DNA from: Bacteroidota bacterium | Lineage (GTDB): Bacteria > Bacteroidota > Bacteroidia > Cytophagales > Cyclobacteriaceae | NCBI GenBank assembly: GCA_022567155.1 | Contig: JADFHN010000001.1 | Coordinates: forward strand, 83,062 to 147,061 | Direction of reading: 5' to 3' | DNA length: 64,000 nt | In this document: positions 26,743-37,959 of the stretch, one piece after another | Position numbering within the stretch: position 1 is the first letter of the stretch | How the letters are laid out: each line of letters opens with the position of its first letter | Made by a program: the position numbers and the translations under genes | The notes under the pieces: generated by a model | Told to the model about the DNA's origin: nothing | The model's input: only the letters and a program-made list of their open reading frames with translations | The model's database searches: none

Positions 26743-26782
26743 ATTTAAGCATTTAAGCATTTAAGCATTTAACCATTTTAGC
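26743..26782. repeat. Eight-base tandem repeat
   Basis: ATTTAAGC is repeated three times exactly (26743-26766) and twice more with changes. It lies between the carboxypeptidase and the outer-membrane protein gene. Confidence 0.8.
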
Positions 26783-26946
26783 ACTGACTATACATAGCTT
26801 CCTTCCTTCCTTCTAAACTCAATTCTGACCGATTAAAAATTAATTCGTGCAGGGTAATCAAGAAATGAAATATTGAACTGTGGAATCGGTTTAATATTGA
26901 GTATCTTTTAAGTTAGAACACAGTTTTCACTTCTTTATCATTAGAC

Positions 26947-28209
26947 ATGAAAAATACAGTCATAGTGATCGTACTGCTGACTATTACGATTGCAAACAAG
27001 GGGATAGGCCAGGATGCAATAAGTGATTCAACATTGCAGAAAACCTTTGTATTTCTTGACTGTAATGCCCGTAATTGTGATTTTGATCATTTTCGACGTG
27101 AAATCCCCTGGGTCAACTGGGTCAGGGACCGCAAAGACGGTGACATCCATCTTCTGATCACACAGCAGCGTACGGGAGGAGGGGGAATTCAATATACGCT
27201 TGATTATATTGGCCTGAAATCATTGGAAGGAGAAGAAAAAACCTTTCTTTACACTTCAGACCCGAATGATACCGATACGGAAGTCCGGAATAAGTTATCG
27301 AATATGATTGCTTTAGGACTTTTACAATTTGTTGATCCCGATCCATCCATTACTTCCAATTTGCAAATCACCTACAATGCTCCGGATTCTAAATCCATAT
27401 TGCCTGATGAATTTGATCCGTGGAACCTTTGGGTATATCGTGTGCGAATGCGTGGATCAATGGAGGGCGAATCTTTTCAAAGTGCTTACGACCTGGAAGG
27501 AAGCGTCATTGCTGACAGGGTGGCCGAGGATTACAAAATTAGCTTTGGCATAGGTGGTGAATACAGCAGTGAAGAATTTGAAGATACGGATACAGGCGAA
27601 AAAATTACCAATGTACAGGAGTATTATGCCGCTGGAATTGAATCTGTGTGGAGTCTGACTCCTAAATGGTCGTTTGGAGCCTTTGCAGAGGCAAATAAAT
27701 CCACGTTCTGGAACCGGGACCTGGCCATTTTTATTGGTCCTGCCCTGGAATATAATATTTATCCGTACAGTGAATCCACCCGTCGGGTCATTATCTTTCG
27801 CTATACAGTGGAGTTAGCATATTTCGATTATGAGCTGATTACCGTACAGGGACAAGCAGAAGAAACTACCGGACGACATAAGCTGCGGGTTCGTGCATCG
27901 ATACAGCAACCCTGGGGTGAGATATTCGCTTCGGTTGAAGGGATCCAGTACTTTAACGATCCTTCCGCACATCGGATCAACTCTTTTCTCCGATTGGAAT
28001 ATCGTATTTTCAGAGGTTTCGATATTGATATTTTTACGCGTTATTCCCGCATCAAAGACCAGTTTTTTCTTCCTGCTGAGGGCTTAACTCCCGAGGAGAT
28101 ACTATTGCGGCGACGACAACGTGAAACAGACTTCAGGTTTGATGTGGGAGTGGGTCTCAGCTACAGGTTCGGATCTAAATTTGCTAATGTGGTTAATCCG
28201 AGGTTTTGA
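26947..28209 (+). CDS. Probable outer-membrane beta-barrel protein of unknown function
   Basis: A 420-residue protein with a signal peptide (MKNTVIVIVLLTITIANKGIGQ). An N-terminal globular part has CNARNCDFDHFRREIPWVNW, then HLLITQQRTGGGG. From about residue 150 onward there are alternating hydrophobic strands ending in DFRFDVGVGLSYRFGS and a terminal Phe in VNPRF, as in outer-membrane barrels. The same N-terminal pattern appears in uncharacterised proteins of several phyla as far as I recall. The function is unknown. It ends 77 bases before the giant surface protein gene. Confidence 0.65.
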   Translation: MKNTVIVIVLLTITIANKGIGQDAISDSTLQKTFVFLDCNARNCDFDHFRREIPWVNWVRDRKDGDIHLLITQQRTGGGGIQYTLDYIGLKSLEGEEKTFLYTSDPNDTDTEVRNKLSNMIALGLLQFVDPDPSITSNLQITYNAPDSKSILPDEFDPWNLWVYRVRMRGSMEGESFQSAYDLEGSVIADRVAEDYKISFGIGGEYSSEEFEDTDTGEKITNVQEYYAAGIESVWSLTPKWSFGAFAEANKSTFWNRDLAIFIGPALEYNIYPYSESTRRVIIFRYTVELAYFDYELITVQGQAEETTGRHKLRVRASIQQPWGEIFASVEGIQYFNDPSAHRINSFLRLEYRIFRGFDIDIFTRYSRIKDQFFLPAEGLTPEEILLRRRQRETDFRFDVGVGLSYRFGSKFANVVNPRF

Positions 28210-28286
28210 TAGTTTCCAATCCTATTTTGATTTTGTGAAATGTCCTGCTAAATTGGACGTGAAATTTATTTATTCGATCTTTCTGA

Positions 28287-31200
28287 ATGACTTGTTTCAG
28301 ATTTTTTAAAGCGACCACTTTTATTTTTGCCATTACAGTAACATCTCAGGTATTTGGGCAATATGTTGTTGATAATGCCGGAGATGCCATAGATGACAAC
28401 ATCGGAGATGGCAGCTGCAAAACCGCCGGTGGCGTTTGTACGCTGCGGGCTGCCGTGCAAGAGGCGAATGCTGATGGAGTGGCCACTTCAATTTCCTTTA
28501 GCCTGCCTGCCGGTACAATCATTCAGATTGACAGTGAACTATTATTGGATTTTGAAAATACTACATCCATCAATGGCGACTTTGGAAATGACGGGAAGCC
28601 GGACATCAGAATCCAGGCTGGCGCTGCCGGTATAGCCGGGTTTCACATCCTGAGTGGCGATAACACTATTCAAGGATTAAATTTTATTCAATTTTCCGGA
28701 TCAGGTACCAATGCCCCGATTTTAATTGATGGAGCCGGGGCTATTGGCAACACCATCATTACGAATTACTTTGGGACAAGCCTGGCAGGCGACAACACAA
28801 CCGGTACCGGAAACTTCCGGAGTATCAGCGTAATAAATGGTGCAACTGGCAACATGATCGGTAACGGCACCGTGACGGGGCGGAATATTATTTCGGGCAA
28901 TTCTTTTGGCATTAGCATCATCGGGTCCAACAATAACCAGGTAATTGGAAATATCATTGGCCTGGACATTACTGGGGCTGTCGATCTTGGAAATTCCGAT
29001 GCAGGGATCACCGTATCCGGCGCTACCGGTACCATCATTGGTGGCGCCGGCGATCGAAGGAATTTTATTTCGGGGAATGGTAGTGAGGGTATATTACTGA
29101 ATAATGCTTCAAGCACCACCATACTGAATAATTACATCGGCACAAACTTCAATGGAGACGTAGCCATACGAAATGATAATGAAGGGATCAGACTGGAGGC
29201 CGGCTCCACGCTCAATCAGATTGGAGATGGCACGGCAGGTGGTAGAAATATCATATCGGGAAATAACCAGGAAGGGGTGGAAATCAATAATTCCAATGAC
29301 AATACCCTTATTGGAAACTATATCGGTTTAACCGCCAATGGCATTTTTGCTCTGGGAAATACCAACGATGGGATTTTTATTTCAGGAACCTCCGCCAACA
29401 ACACCATTGGGTCTTCAGGTCAGGGAAATGTGATTTCCGGCAATAACGGGAGAGGCATAACCATTGCCGGTGATGCCAATTTTGTTTATGGAAACTTTAT
29501 AGGCATTCAATCCGGGGGCAATGGCCTTCTTGTAGGCAATACCATTGCGGGTATTGTGGTCACCGGAAGCAACAATGAGATCGGGGATGCGCTGGCGGGT
29601 CGCGGGAATGTTATTTCTGCAAATGGTTATGGCATTGGCGTTTCTTCCGGAGCAGACAATATAATAGAAGGTAATTATATTGGACTCAATTCCGTGGGTA
29701 ACTTTGCACTACCGAATTCTAACGAGGGAATCCGAATTACCGGAACCGCTACAGGAACGCTTATCGGGGATGGAACGGCAGCAGGCGCAAATTACATTTC
29801 GGGAAATGGTACTGATGGTATCAGTATTAGTGGAGTATCAGTGACCAATATTACTATTGATTACAATATTATCGGAACTGAAATTGATGGCGTAAGTCCA
29901 ATGGGGAATGGGGGTAATGGTATTTTCTTTGATAACGACACGGGCAATAACCTGGTGCAAAATTCTGTCATTGCCAATAATGCCGATAATGGAATTGAAG
30001 TAAATGGTGGAGCTGCACTTACTATAATCTCCCAGAATAGCATTTATAACAACACAAAAGACGGGATCAGGATTGGTTCCGGCCCGCCCAATCCCCCTTC
30101 AGTCGATAATATAAGTTTAACCGGAGATATTGATGGTACTTCAGATGCAAGCGCAACTGTGGAGATCTTTTTTGATGCCGCCGATGAAGGACAATCATAC
30201 CTGGCTACGGTAGTAGCAGATGTCTTCGGTGATTGGTCTTACACAGCTTCGCTCTCGGATTTCCCTCCGGGTCTGCTTAATGTAACAGCCACCCAGTTCT
30301 CCTCCGGATTCACTTCCGAGTTTTCAGCTCAACTAGCTGTTCCTTTCACACCATTTGTGGTCATCAACACCAATGATACAGGTGCCGGCTCCCTGAGATG
30401 GGTAATGGAAAATGCAAATGTAACTGCTGGTATTCAAACCATTACCTTCAATATACCAGTCGGTGGACCCGGTTATATAAACAATGCCGGCAATGAGCGA
30501 TGGACAATTTCACAACTTACGGATCTACCTGAAATTACAGATCCTGTTATAGTTGATGCAACTACCCAACCCGGAGGTGGCAACTTCAAAATTAAACTGG
30601 ATGGGCAAGGCGTGTTGTCCAATGGATTTACCGTGAGTTCCACGCCCACGGAATTTTATGGCTTGTATATCACCGATTTTAGTACTGCAGGTATATTTGC
30701 GAATAATCCCGGTGGGGGAGGGATCTTCGTCGGTGATATGGGCAAAGGGAATGTGATTAATGCCTGCGGCACGGGCATATCAACGGCTACCGCATCAAAT
30801 CATGTGATAAAAGGGAATTTTATCGGAACCGATGAGACAGGAATGTCTGCTGTGCCTAATATTACCGGCATTGGAATGACTACTGCTACAAATGTCGTTA
30901 TTGGCGGAAGTTTACCTGGAGAGGGAAATGTGATTTCAGGTAACACGGGTACCGGGATTCGCCAAAATGTAGGAAACAACCATTACTATGAAGGCAATTT
31001 TATTGGTACCAACGCATTGGGGACAGCAGCAATTCCCAATGACCTGGGCATACAATTTGGTTCAAGTGTCGGTCATGTGGTGGTTAATAACGTGATATCC
31101 GGAAATGTGAACAGTGGTATCAGGTATTTAAACAGTGGTTCTACAACCATTCATGGAAATAAAATAGGCGTTGGATTGAACGGAACGGATCCCATTCCAA

Positions 31201-34200
31201 ATGGCAGAGGTATTTATGGTTTTTCGGTAAATAATTCCGATAACAACGTTATTGGAGGGACAGGTGCAGGAGAACCAAACATTATAGCTCATAACACCAA
31301 TCAGGGAATTTTATTCGAAAATGCCAATCACGATAATAACCAGTTTATAGGAAATTTAATTTTCTGCAATGGGGGTAAGGGAATAGACCTCAATGGAGTA
31401 GCCAATCTAAATAAATCAGCGCCCGTAATAACCGATGTCCTGGCTGGCTCTGTATCTGGAACAGGAGATAACGGGGATGTCATACATGCATATAGAGATA
31501 ACGGCGGATGTGAGCCGATTCAAGGTAAAGAATATTTGGGAATGACTACCGTTGCGTTGGGGGTATGGAGCGTAAATAATGGCTCTATTGTTGCCACAGA
31601 CTTAATCAATGCAACGGCCACTGATGTTTCAAATAATACCTCAGAATTTGCAATCAATTTCAGGGAGCCCCCAGTTGCATACAATGCCACACAGGTAACC
31701 AACACTGATTTTGTTGCAAATTTTTCGATTCCAGCAAGCAGCGACGATATTTTGATCGATGTTGCTGATAATATCGGTTTTAGTACTCCGTTAATTCAAG
31801 ATCTGTCCGTAGGATTAACCGGAGCCCCTACTATTTTCGTAGGACTTACTCCCGGGACGGACTACTACTTTAGAGTGCGGTCTCAGGTTGGTGCTGGTTT
31901 TAGTGCGCATGCCACCAGCAATTCTTTTCGAGTATCACCGGGTAATGCGCTGGACTTTGATGGGGTTAATGATTATGTTCAAATTCCTGATGATCCTTCA
32001 TTACGTTTTGGTTCCGGAGATTTTACGATTGAAGCTTGGATATATCCAACAGCACTAACAGGAAACATGGGATTTAATGCAATTATCACAAAACATAACA
32101 ATGCCGATGGTTCCTGGCTTTTCAGAATAACACAAAACGCAAGTACTGGAAATGTACCTAAGCTGAATTTCGAAACTGATGCACCTGCAGTTCGTCATTA
32201 TGCAAATACAGAAGTTACATTAAACCAATGGCATCATATTGCAGTCGTGTTGGAATCAGGGACAGGCACTTTTTACCTAGATGGAATTTCAGATGGTACG
32301 TTTGCAAATTCGGAGGTGTTTACAACTCTGGAGGACGTGCTCATATCAGGTCAGGGAGATCAAACAGACGAAAGATTTACAGGCCAAATGGATGAAATCC
32401 GCTTATGGAATTCTGCGAAGTCCCAACCTGAAATCCAAAGCAATATGTTTAACACGCTTGTGGGCAATGAAGCCAACTTAGTTGCCTATTATCGTTTTGA
32501 TCAGGGTACTGCAGGAGTAGTCAATACCGGAATCACCACATTGCCGGACAGGAGTTTAAATGGGAATGATGGTACGTTAACAAATTTTGATATGGGTTTG
32601 GTAAATGTGCTAATTTCTAACTGGGTGAACTCCTTGGAGCCGGAAATTGCCACCAATTTGCTCTCTGATGGAACGCATGGTCTGAATGCTCCCGAGGTTA
32701 TCCTCACCTGGGATGACAATTCTGTAACAGAAACAGATTATGAAATTCAAAGGGCGACCGATGCCGGATTTTCAACCGGGTTGCAAACATTTACCCTTGG
32801 AAGCCCTAATGCCGGAGCCACAGCAACCTTTTCGGACAATACCGTAGTTTCCGGAACACTTTATTTTTACCGGATTCGTACTATTAAAGGAGCATTTATT
32901 TCAGAGTATAGCAATACAATCACAGCTGTGCCCGTGGTTGAGGCCGGTAATGCTGCTTCATTTGATGCAGTTCCTGAATTTGTTAGTGTTTCGCCTTCAA
33001 TCCAAAATAGAACAGAATGGACTTTTACGTGTTGGTTCAATGGGAGGGGCTATATCTATTCGGAAGGATCACCTGCCAATCGATTCTATATAGAGGCAAC
33101 TAATAGAGTAAGAGTTCTAGCCCTTAATGGTGGTTGGGTATCGTTTGATGCACCTTATCTTAATGGTCAATGGAACTTTTTGGCCATAAGTTTAACTGGT
33201 GGAGGTGCCGGTACCGGAACTTTAACCATGGTTGTGAATAATACAGTTCAAGTAGGAACTTTACAGAGTGCAAGTGGGACATTGAGTTTTGCTGTGTTTG
33301 GTAAAAATGTGGGAGACGCATTTGGAGGACAGCCTGCGTTTGAATTTACGGGTGAAATTGATGAAGCCTCTATTTGGTCAAGGGCATTGACTTCTGCAGA
33401 AATGCTGGCATTGCGTGATTCAGGAATTCCATCCGGTGATCCTGATTTGCTGGGTCTCTGGCACTTTGATGAATCCAATTCCTCAACGTTGGTATATGAT
33501 GCTTCAGGTAATGATAATCACGGTACCCGGACCAACAATCCACAGCAGGTAATATCGAAAGCATTGCATCCGTTTGCGCCTGAATCCTTTGATGTGATTC
33601 CAGTTAATGGTGAGGCTGAACTTTTCTGGATACCAAGTTATATTACCGATTTTCAGCAGTATAACATCTCATATAAGCGGGATGCCGATGCTGTTTACAC
33701 AACAGTTCAGGATAACAGCCAGGCCACGAATTCAATGCTATTGACGGGCTTGAACAATAATGACCTTTACAATTTCAAGATCAGCGCCACGGATGTGGTT
33801 GATCAGTTGGGTGTGGAGGCACTTAATAATGAAGTTCCTACCTTATTTGCTGGCAATGCGGCCAGTTTTGATGGAACAAACAGCGTTATTACAGTACCGG
33901 ACAATGCCATTTTTGACAGAAATACCGGCCTTACCCTGGAAGCCTGGATCCGGCCTGATAATCCGAATAATTCAAATCAATTCATTGCTGGAGTAAACAA
34001 TGCTTTTAGATTGTCAATCGATGTGAACGATCAAATAGAATTTTTGACCAATGACGGAGGGGGAGGTGTGACCGGTACGGATCCCGCTGGAGTGCTGCCC
34101 CAAGGACAATGGGTGCACGTAGCGATGACTTTTCAGAGTACAACCGCCAATCTCTATCTGAACGGAACACTGGTCCACCAGAATACTTCGATGCCCGTAC

Positions 34201-36896
34201 CGCAAAACTCAACGCAGGAATTTACGATGGGAGCCGCCGCCGGTGGCAGTAACTTTTTTAATGGTTTGATTGACGAGGTGCGTCTGTGGGACCAGGAAGT
34301 GGACCAGACTACTTTGCAAACGAATATGTTTGCTTCATTGAGAGGTGATGAAACCGGGGTGGGTCTTTTTGGAGCAAACCTAATCGGATTATGGCATTTT
34401 GATGAACCGACAGGACATCCGACAGCTTATAGCACCCCGTCCAATTTATACGATGGTACACTAAACGGTAATGCTGATTTTGTATTGTCAAATGCGATGG
34501 CGACTCCTGAAATTGAAGTCTTTCAGGGTATTGATAATACCGGTAACCCCATTACCGATGGTCAGGTAACCTCCGTGGACTTTGGAAGCTCCATTACGGG
34601 AACCGATGTGGATGTAACGTTTGCCATTGAAAATACGGGTACCTCAACGCTCAATATATCGGGTACGGTGATTTCGGGTGATCCGGAATTTTCGGTGATA
34701 ACACCCCCGCCTGCGACCATAGCCGTTGGAGCTACGGCGACGTTTGTGATCCGGATGAGCGCTGTAGCTGCGGGTACATTTTCCGGTACGGTGACCATCA
34801 CCAGCGACGACCTGGATGAAGGTACGTTTGATTTTCCGGTTACCGGAACAATTACTGCTACCCCGGAACCTGAAATCAACCTTTACCATGGCAGTGACAA
34901 TACCGGCACGCCTGTTACAGATGGTCAGGTAGCCTCTGTTGATTTGGGTAGTGTTCTTGTTGGGATTGACATTGATCAGACGTTCGCCATTGAGAATGTA
35001 GGCGCAGCCGATCTGACCATATCCGGCATTACTGTAAGTGGCACGGATTTTACGATTCAGGGCATTACACCCACTATCGTGGCGGTTGGAGCTACCGAAA
35101 CTTTTACCGTCCGGCTTAGCGGGGTAAGCGCAGGCACATTTAATGCCACGGTTACCATAAACAACGATGACAGCGATGAGGCCGTATTTGATTTTCCTGT
35201 TACCGGCATAATTATCGCACCGGAAATAGGCGTCCTGGATGGAGTTACGCCCATCACCGACGGGCAGGCTACGGCAGTGGATGCAGGCAGTGCAATCCAG
35301 GGGACCGACATTGACAAAGTGTTAACGATCGAAAACACAGGTACCGCCGATCTGAACATCACTTCCATCATGGTGGCAGGCCCGGATTTCAGTATTTTAG
35401 CCGGTGCACCGACATTGATAACCGCCGGCGGATCGGCCACTTTTACGCTGCGGCTGAGCGGGGCGGCCACAGGTACTTTCAACGATGTCATTACAATCCT
35501 GAACGATGATGCGGACGAGGGGGCTTTTGATTTCCCTGTTACCGGAACGATCACAGCTGTACCGGTGCCCGAAATTGGCGTTCTGGATGGAATTACACCC
35601 ATTACCGACAGCCAGGCCACTGTTGTGGATGTTGGCAGCGCAATTCAGGGAACCGACATCGACAAAGTGTTTACGATCGAAAACACAGGCACAGCCGACC
35701 TGAACATCACTTCCATCACAGTGGCAGGCCCGGATTTCAGCATATTAGCCGGCGCACCGACATTGATAACAGCAGGTGGGTCGGCCACATTTACCCTTCG
35801 GCTGAGCGGGGCCGCCACAGGCACGTTCAACGATGTAGTTACAATACTGAACGATGATGCCGATGAGGGTACGTTCGATTTTCCGGTTACCGGAACAATC
35901 ACTGCGCCAGAGATAACTGTTTATCACGGCGCAGACAATTTGGGTATGTTGATTACGGATGGGCAGGCAACCTCCATCGATTTTGGCAGTGCGCTGGAGG
36001 GTGTGGACATAGACCAGACGTTTGCCATTGAAAATGGAGGAACAGCCGATCTGATTATTTCCGGCATTTCTGTAAGTGGTACGGATTTCAGTATTGTGGG
36101 CGCAACTCCAGCAACGGTAATTGCCGGGGCTACAGCCACATTTACAATCAGGTTAAGTGGGGTAGCTGCGGGTACTTTTGATGCTACCGTCACCATCACC
36201 AGCAACGATTCAGACGAAAGTGTGTTTGATTTTAACATCACTGGCCGGATTGATATGCTTGCAATGTTGGTACGAAATGGAAATAACAACACCAGTCCGA
36301 TAGTTATAAATGGCCAGCCTGATCCGGTTGATTTAGGCCAGACTCCTCAGTTTGTTGAATTGGACGAGGTGTTTATAATAGAAAATACAGGGTCAAACGT
36401 GTTGAATATATTTTCAATAACAACGGACAACAATGTGTTTACGGTCATCGATGCGCCGTCAAGCGTTGCACCGGGTACATTTGAACAATTTATTATACGT
36501 TTAAGTGCACAAAGCCTCGGCGTATTTACAACAACTGTTTCAGTTGATTCGGATGCCGGGAATTATTCGTTTTTCGTTACGGGCGAAGTTTTGGATATAG
36601 CTTCACCACCAATAACCGTTTACAACGTGGTTTCTCCCGATGGAAACGGCATTCACGATTTTCTGAAAATCATAAACATTGAAGCCTATCCGGATAACCT
36701 GGTTGTCATTTATGACCGGTTTGGGAATAAAGTATTTGAAATATCCGGTTATACGAATAATGATTCTTCCGCAAGGTTTGAAGGAAAAACTAATACGGGC
36801 CGAGAAAGAATGCTGGAATCCGGAACATATTACTATTTAATAGATAAAGGTGATGGAAGTAATCCGGACAGTGGGTTTTTCTTATTAAACAGATAG
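28287..36896 (+). CDS. Giant secreted surface protein: beta-helix, LamG, FN3-like and choice-of-anchor-D repeats, T9SS C-terminal domain
   Basis: A 2869-residue exported protein with a signal peptide (FKATTFIFAITVTSQVFGQ). Residues about 27-60 resemble the CSLREA type start (DGSCKTAGGVCTLRAAVQEAN). Residues about 60-620 and 770-1060 are parallel beta-helix repeats of the GNVISGN/GNYIGT kind. LamG/concanavalin-like domains begin near 1219 (GNALDFDGVNDYV), 1553 and 1854, with FN3-like linkers. From about 2073 to 2771 there are six choice-of-anchor-D repeats, each with DIDxxFxIENTG and ending FDFPVTG. The last 100 residues are a gliding-motility-associated C-terminal domain (SPDGNGIHDFL, IYDRFGNKVFEI), which sends proteins through type IX secretion. 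It is likely cell-surface attached and binds polysaccharide or other cells. Long repeated coding sequence can be mis-assembled. Confidence 0.9.
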   Translation: MTCFRFFKATTFIFAITVTSQVFGQYVVDNAGDAIDDNIGDGSCKTAGGVCTLRAAVQEANADGVATSISFSLPAGTIIQIDSELLLDFENTTSINGDFGNDGKPDIRIQAGAAGIAGFHILSGDNTIQGLNFIQFSGSGTNAPILIDGAGAIGNTIITNYFGTSLAGDNTTGTGNFRSISVINGATGNMIGNGTVTGRNIISGNSFGISIIGSNNNQVIGNIIGLDITGAVDLGNSDAGITVSGATGTIIGGAGDRRNFISGNGSEGILLNNASSTTILNNYIGTNFNGDVAIRNDNEGIRLEAGSTLNQIGDGTAGGRNIISGNNQEGVEINNSNDNTLIGNYIGLTANGIFALGNTNDGIFISGTSANNTIGSSGQGNVISGNNGRGITIAGDANFVYGNFIGIQSGGNGLLVGNTIAGIVVTGSNNEIGDALAGRGNVISANGYGIGVSSGADNIIEGNYIGLNSVGNFALPNSNEGIRITGTATGTLIGDGTAAGANYISGNGTDGISISGVSVTNITIDYNIIGTEIDGVSPMGNGGNGIFFDNDTGNNLVQNSVIANNADNGIEVNGGAALTIISQNSIYNNTKDGIRIGSGPPNPPSVDNISLTGDIDGTSDASATVEIFFDAADEGQSYLATVVADVFGDWSYTASLSDFPPGLLNVTATQFSSGFTSEFSAQLAVPFTPFVVINTNDTGAGSLRWVMENANVTAGIQTITFNIPVGGPGYINNAGNERWTISQLTDLPEITDPVIVDATTQPGGGNFKIKLDGQGVLSNGFTVSSTPTEFYGLYITDFSTAGIFANNPGGGGIFVGDMGKGNVINACGTGISTATASNHVIKGNFIGTDETGMSAVPNITGIGMTTATNVVIGGSLPGEGNVISGNTGTGIRQNVGNNHYYEGNFIGTNALGTAAIPNDLGIQFGSSVGHVVVNNVISGNVNSGIRYLNSGSTTIHGNKIGVGLNGTDPIPNGRGIYGFSVNNSDNNVIGGTGAGEPNIIAHNTNQGILFENANHDNNQFIGNLIFCNGGKGIDLNGVANLNKSAPVITDVLAGSVSGTGDNGDVIHAYRDNGGCEPIQGKEYLGMTTVALGVWSVNNGSIVATDLINATATDVSNNTSEFAINFREPPVAYNATQVTNTDFVANFSIPASSDDILIDVADNIGFSTPLIQDLSVGLTGAPTIFVGLTPGTDYYFRVRSQVGAGFSAHATSNSFRVSPGNALDFDGVNDYVQIPDDPSLRFGSGDFTIEAWIYPTALTGNMGFNAIITKHNNADGSWLFRITQNASTGNVPKLNFETDAPAVRHYANTEVTLNQWHHIAVVLESGTGTFYLDGISDGTFANSEVFTTLEDVLISGQGDQTDERFTGQMDEIRLWNSAKSQPEIQSNMFNTLVGNEANLVAYYRFDQGTAGVVNTGITTLPDRSLNGNDGTLTNFDMGLVNVLISNWVNSLEPEIATNLLSDGTHGLNAPEVILTWDDNSVTETDYEIQRATDAGFSTGLQTFTLGSPNAGATATFSDNTVVSGTLYFYRIRTIKGAFISEYSNTITAVPVVEAGNAASFDAVPEFVSVSPSIQNRTEWTFTCWFNGRGYIYSEGSPANRFYIEATNRVRVLALNGGWVSFDAPYLNGQWNFLAISLTGGGAGTGTLTMVVNNTVQVGTLQSASGTLSFAVFGKNVGDAFGGQPAFEFTGEIDEASIWSRALTSAEMLALRDSGIPSGDPDLLGLWHFDESNSSTLVYDASGNDNHGTRTNNPQQVISKALHPFAPESFDVIPVNGEAELFWIPSYITDFQQYNISYKRDADAVYTTVQDNSQATNSMLLTGLNNNDLYNFKISATDVVDQLGVEALNNEVPTLFAGNAASFDGTNSVITVPDNAIFDRNTGLTLEAWIRPDNPNNSNQFIAGVNNAFRLSIDVNDQIEFLTNDGGGGVTGTDPAGVLPQGQWVHVAMTFQSTTANLYLNGTLVHQNTSMPVPQNSTQEFTMGAAAGGSNFFNGLIDEVRLWDQEVDQTTLQTNMFASLRGDETGVGLFGANLIGLWHFDEPTGHPTAYSTPSNLYDGTLNGNADFVLSNAMATPEIEVFQGIDNTGNPITDGQVTSVDFGSSITGTDVDVTFAIENTGTSTLNISGTVISGDPEFSVITPPPATIAVGATATFVIRMSAVAAGTFSGTVTITSDDLDEGTFDFPVTGTITATPEPEINLYHGSDNTGTPVTDGQVASVDLGSVLVGIDIDQTFAIENVGAADLTISGITVSGTDFTIQGITPTIVAVGATETFTVRLSGVSAGTFNATVTINNDDSDEAVFDFPVTGIIIAPEIGVLDGVTPITDGQATAVDAGSAIQGTDIDKVLTIENTGTADLNITSIMVAGPDFSILAGAPTLITAGGSATFTLRLSGAATGTFNDVITILNDDADEGAFDFPVTGTITAVPVPEIGVLDGITPITDSQATVVDVGSAIQGTDIDKVFTIENTGTADLNITSITVAGPDFSILAGAPTLITAGGSATFTLRLSGAATGTFNDVVTILNDDADEGTFDFPVTGTITAPEITVYHGADNLGMLITDGQATSIDFGSALEGVDIDQTFAIENGGTADLIISGISVSGTDFSIVGATPATVIAGATATFTIRLSGVAAGTFDATVTITSNDSDESVFDFNITGRIDMLAMLVRNGNNNTSPIVINGQPDPVDLGQTPQFVELDEVFIIENTGSNVLNIFSITTDNNVFTVIDAPSSVAPGTFEQFIIRLSAQSLGVFTTTVSVDSDAGNYSFFVTGEVLDIASPPITVYNVVSPDGNGIHDFLKIINIEAYPDNLVVIYDRFGNKVFEISGYTNNDSSARFEGKTNTGRERMLESGTYYYLIDKGDGSNPDSGFFLLNR
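35220..35900 (+). repeat. Two near-identical choice-of-anchor-D repeat units
   Basis: The units at about 35220-35555 and 35560-35900 encode almost the same protein sequence (SAIQGTDIDK, GPDFSILAGAPTLITAGG, SGAATGTFNDV), while the other four units are much more diverged. The DNA is also very similar. This suggests a recent tandem duplication within the gene. Confidence 0.8.
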
Positions 36897-37959
36897 GTAT
36901 GTAAAAACAATAAAATCCAAACCCGCTCTGGTACAAGTATTCCGGCACAGTCCTGCAGGCTGCGAGACTTGCATCTTTCTTATAAAATGTAATTTCAGAC
37001 CTCCAATTATAGTAGCCATGGCATGGCTAACTGGTGAAGAAATGTTAACGGCAGTCAGGGGTTGTCTCAAAAGAAGTACCGCCATTCTGAACGAAGTTCC
37101 CTCGTGGATGAACCGTTCGGACTGGCCCGCCTGCCATAGGAGCCACTAGCCACGGTGGGCAGGAAGAATCTCATTGTAAGTGTGTACTGATTGTTGGAGA
37201 TTCTTCGGTGCCTGCCAATGAACAATTTCTATAAAGCAATGAATACCAATTCATTGTGTGATTTTACTAATGACAAGTCCACTCCATCAGCGTACCTACA
37301 CGCTCTTTTGTAATTTCGATCCCGCTTCTAGCGGGAGAGAAATCTTTAAAGAAATTAAGGTCAACTGCTTTTCCTTTTCTACTGGTAAAGATCCCTCACC
37401 CGAAAGGTTTTTGGGAGTTAGCATTTGGGAATTAGCTGCCTAAATATCATAATAACGGGCTTGTCCGACGTAGCCCGCATTAAATTGACGAATTGAAGAG
37501 ATAATAAATTTACCCGCCTTCGTTCTTTTCGAACTACGGCGGGCGAAGTCGGGATGACAGCAGGGGTGGCGATGTGCGGTTATGTTTGAATATTTATAGA
37601 TGAACTGTTACCAACAGGCCCATTTGTCATCTCATGTTTACTATTTTATACGATTTTCCAAACAGTTCATTTCCTATAAGTTGAATACATTTATGGGAGC
37701 TTCAGAATGACGTATTTTTGTTCTTTTGAGACAACCCTGGGCAAGCGACCCTGCAACCAGAGAAGAGGGCAGCCCATTCACCAGGGAATATTTTTACGTT
37801 GATTACTAAGCTTTAATCAACAAAAGGTTTCTGAAGATTAAATTCTTGGGTGCTTCATAAATTCCTACCTTAAAAACTGTGGGTCCGGATATGATTAGAA
37901 ACCCTCACTGGTTTTTCAACGCCATCAGTTTTTCGGTTGCAAATATTTCGATCATGTCA
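36897..37959. other. Intergenic region dominated by the MITE-like element
   Basis: Besides the element described separately, there are GCCTGCC-type palindromes near 37126-37160 and no supported gene. It separates the giant surface protein from the broken SDR on the opposite strand. Confidence 0.5.
37059..37737. mobile_element. MITE-like element with 17-base terminal inverted repeats
   Basis: GGGTTGTCTCAAAAGAA at 37059-37075 has its exact reverse complement at 37721-37737. The 645 bases between contain no credible gene but several hairpins (for example CCCGCTTCTAGCGGGAG near 37321-37338 and CGAACTACGGCGGGCG near 37538). No clear target duplication is visible. It may be a non-autonomous element mobilised by a transposase elsewhere. 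Confidence 0.5.

Noticed and set aside
34006..35902. Long minus-strand open frames across the anchor-D repeats.
   Set aside because: They are shadows caused by the repetitive Thr/Val/Gly-rich coding sequence on the plus strand.
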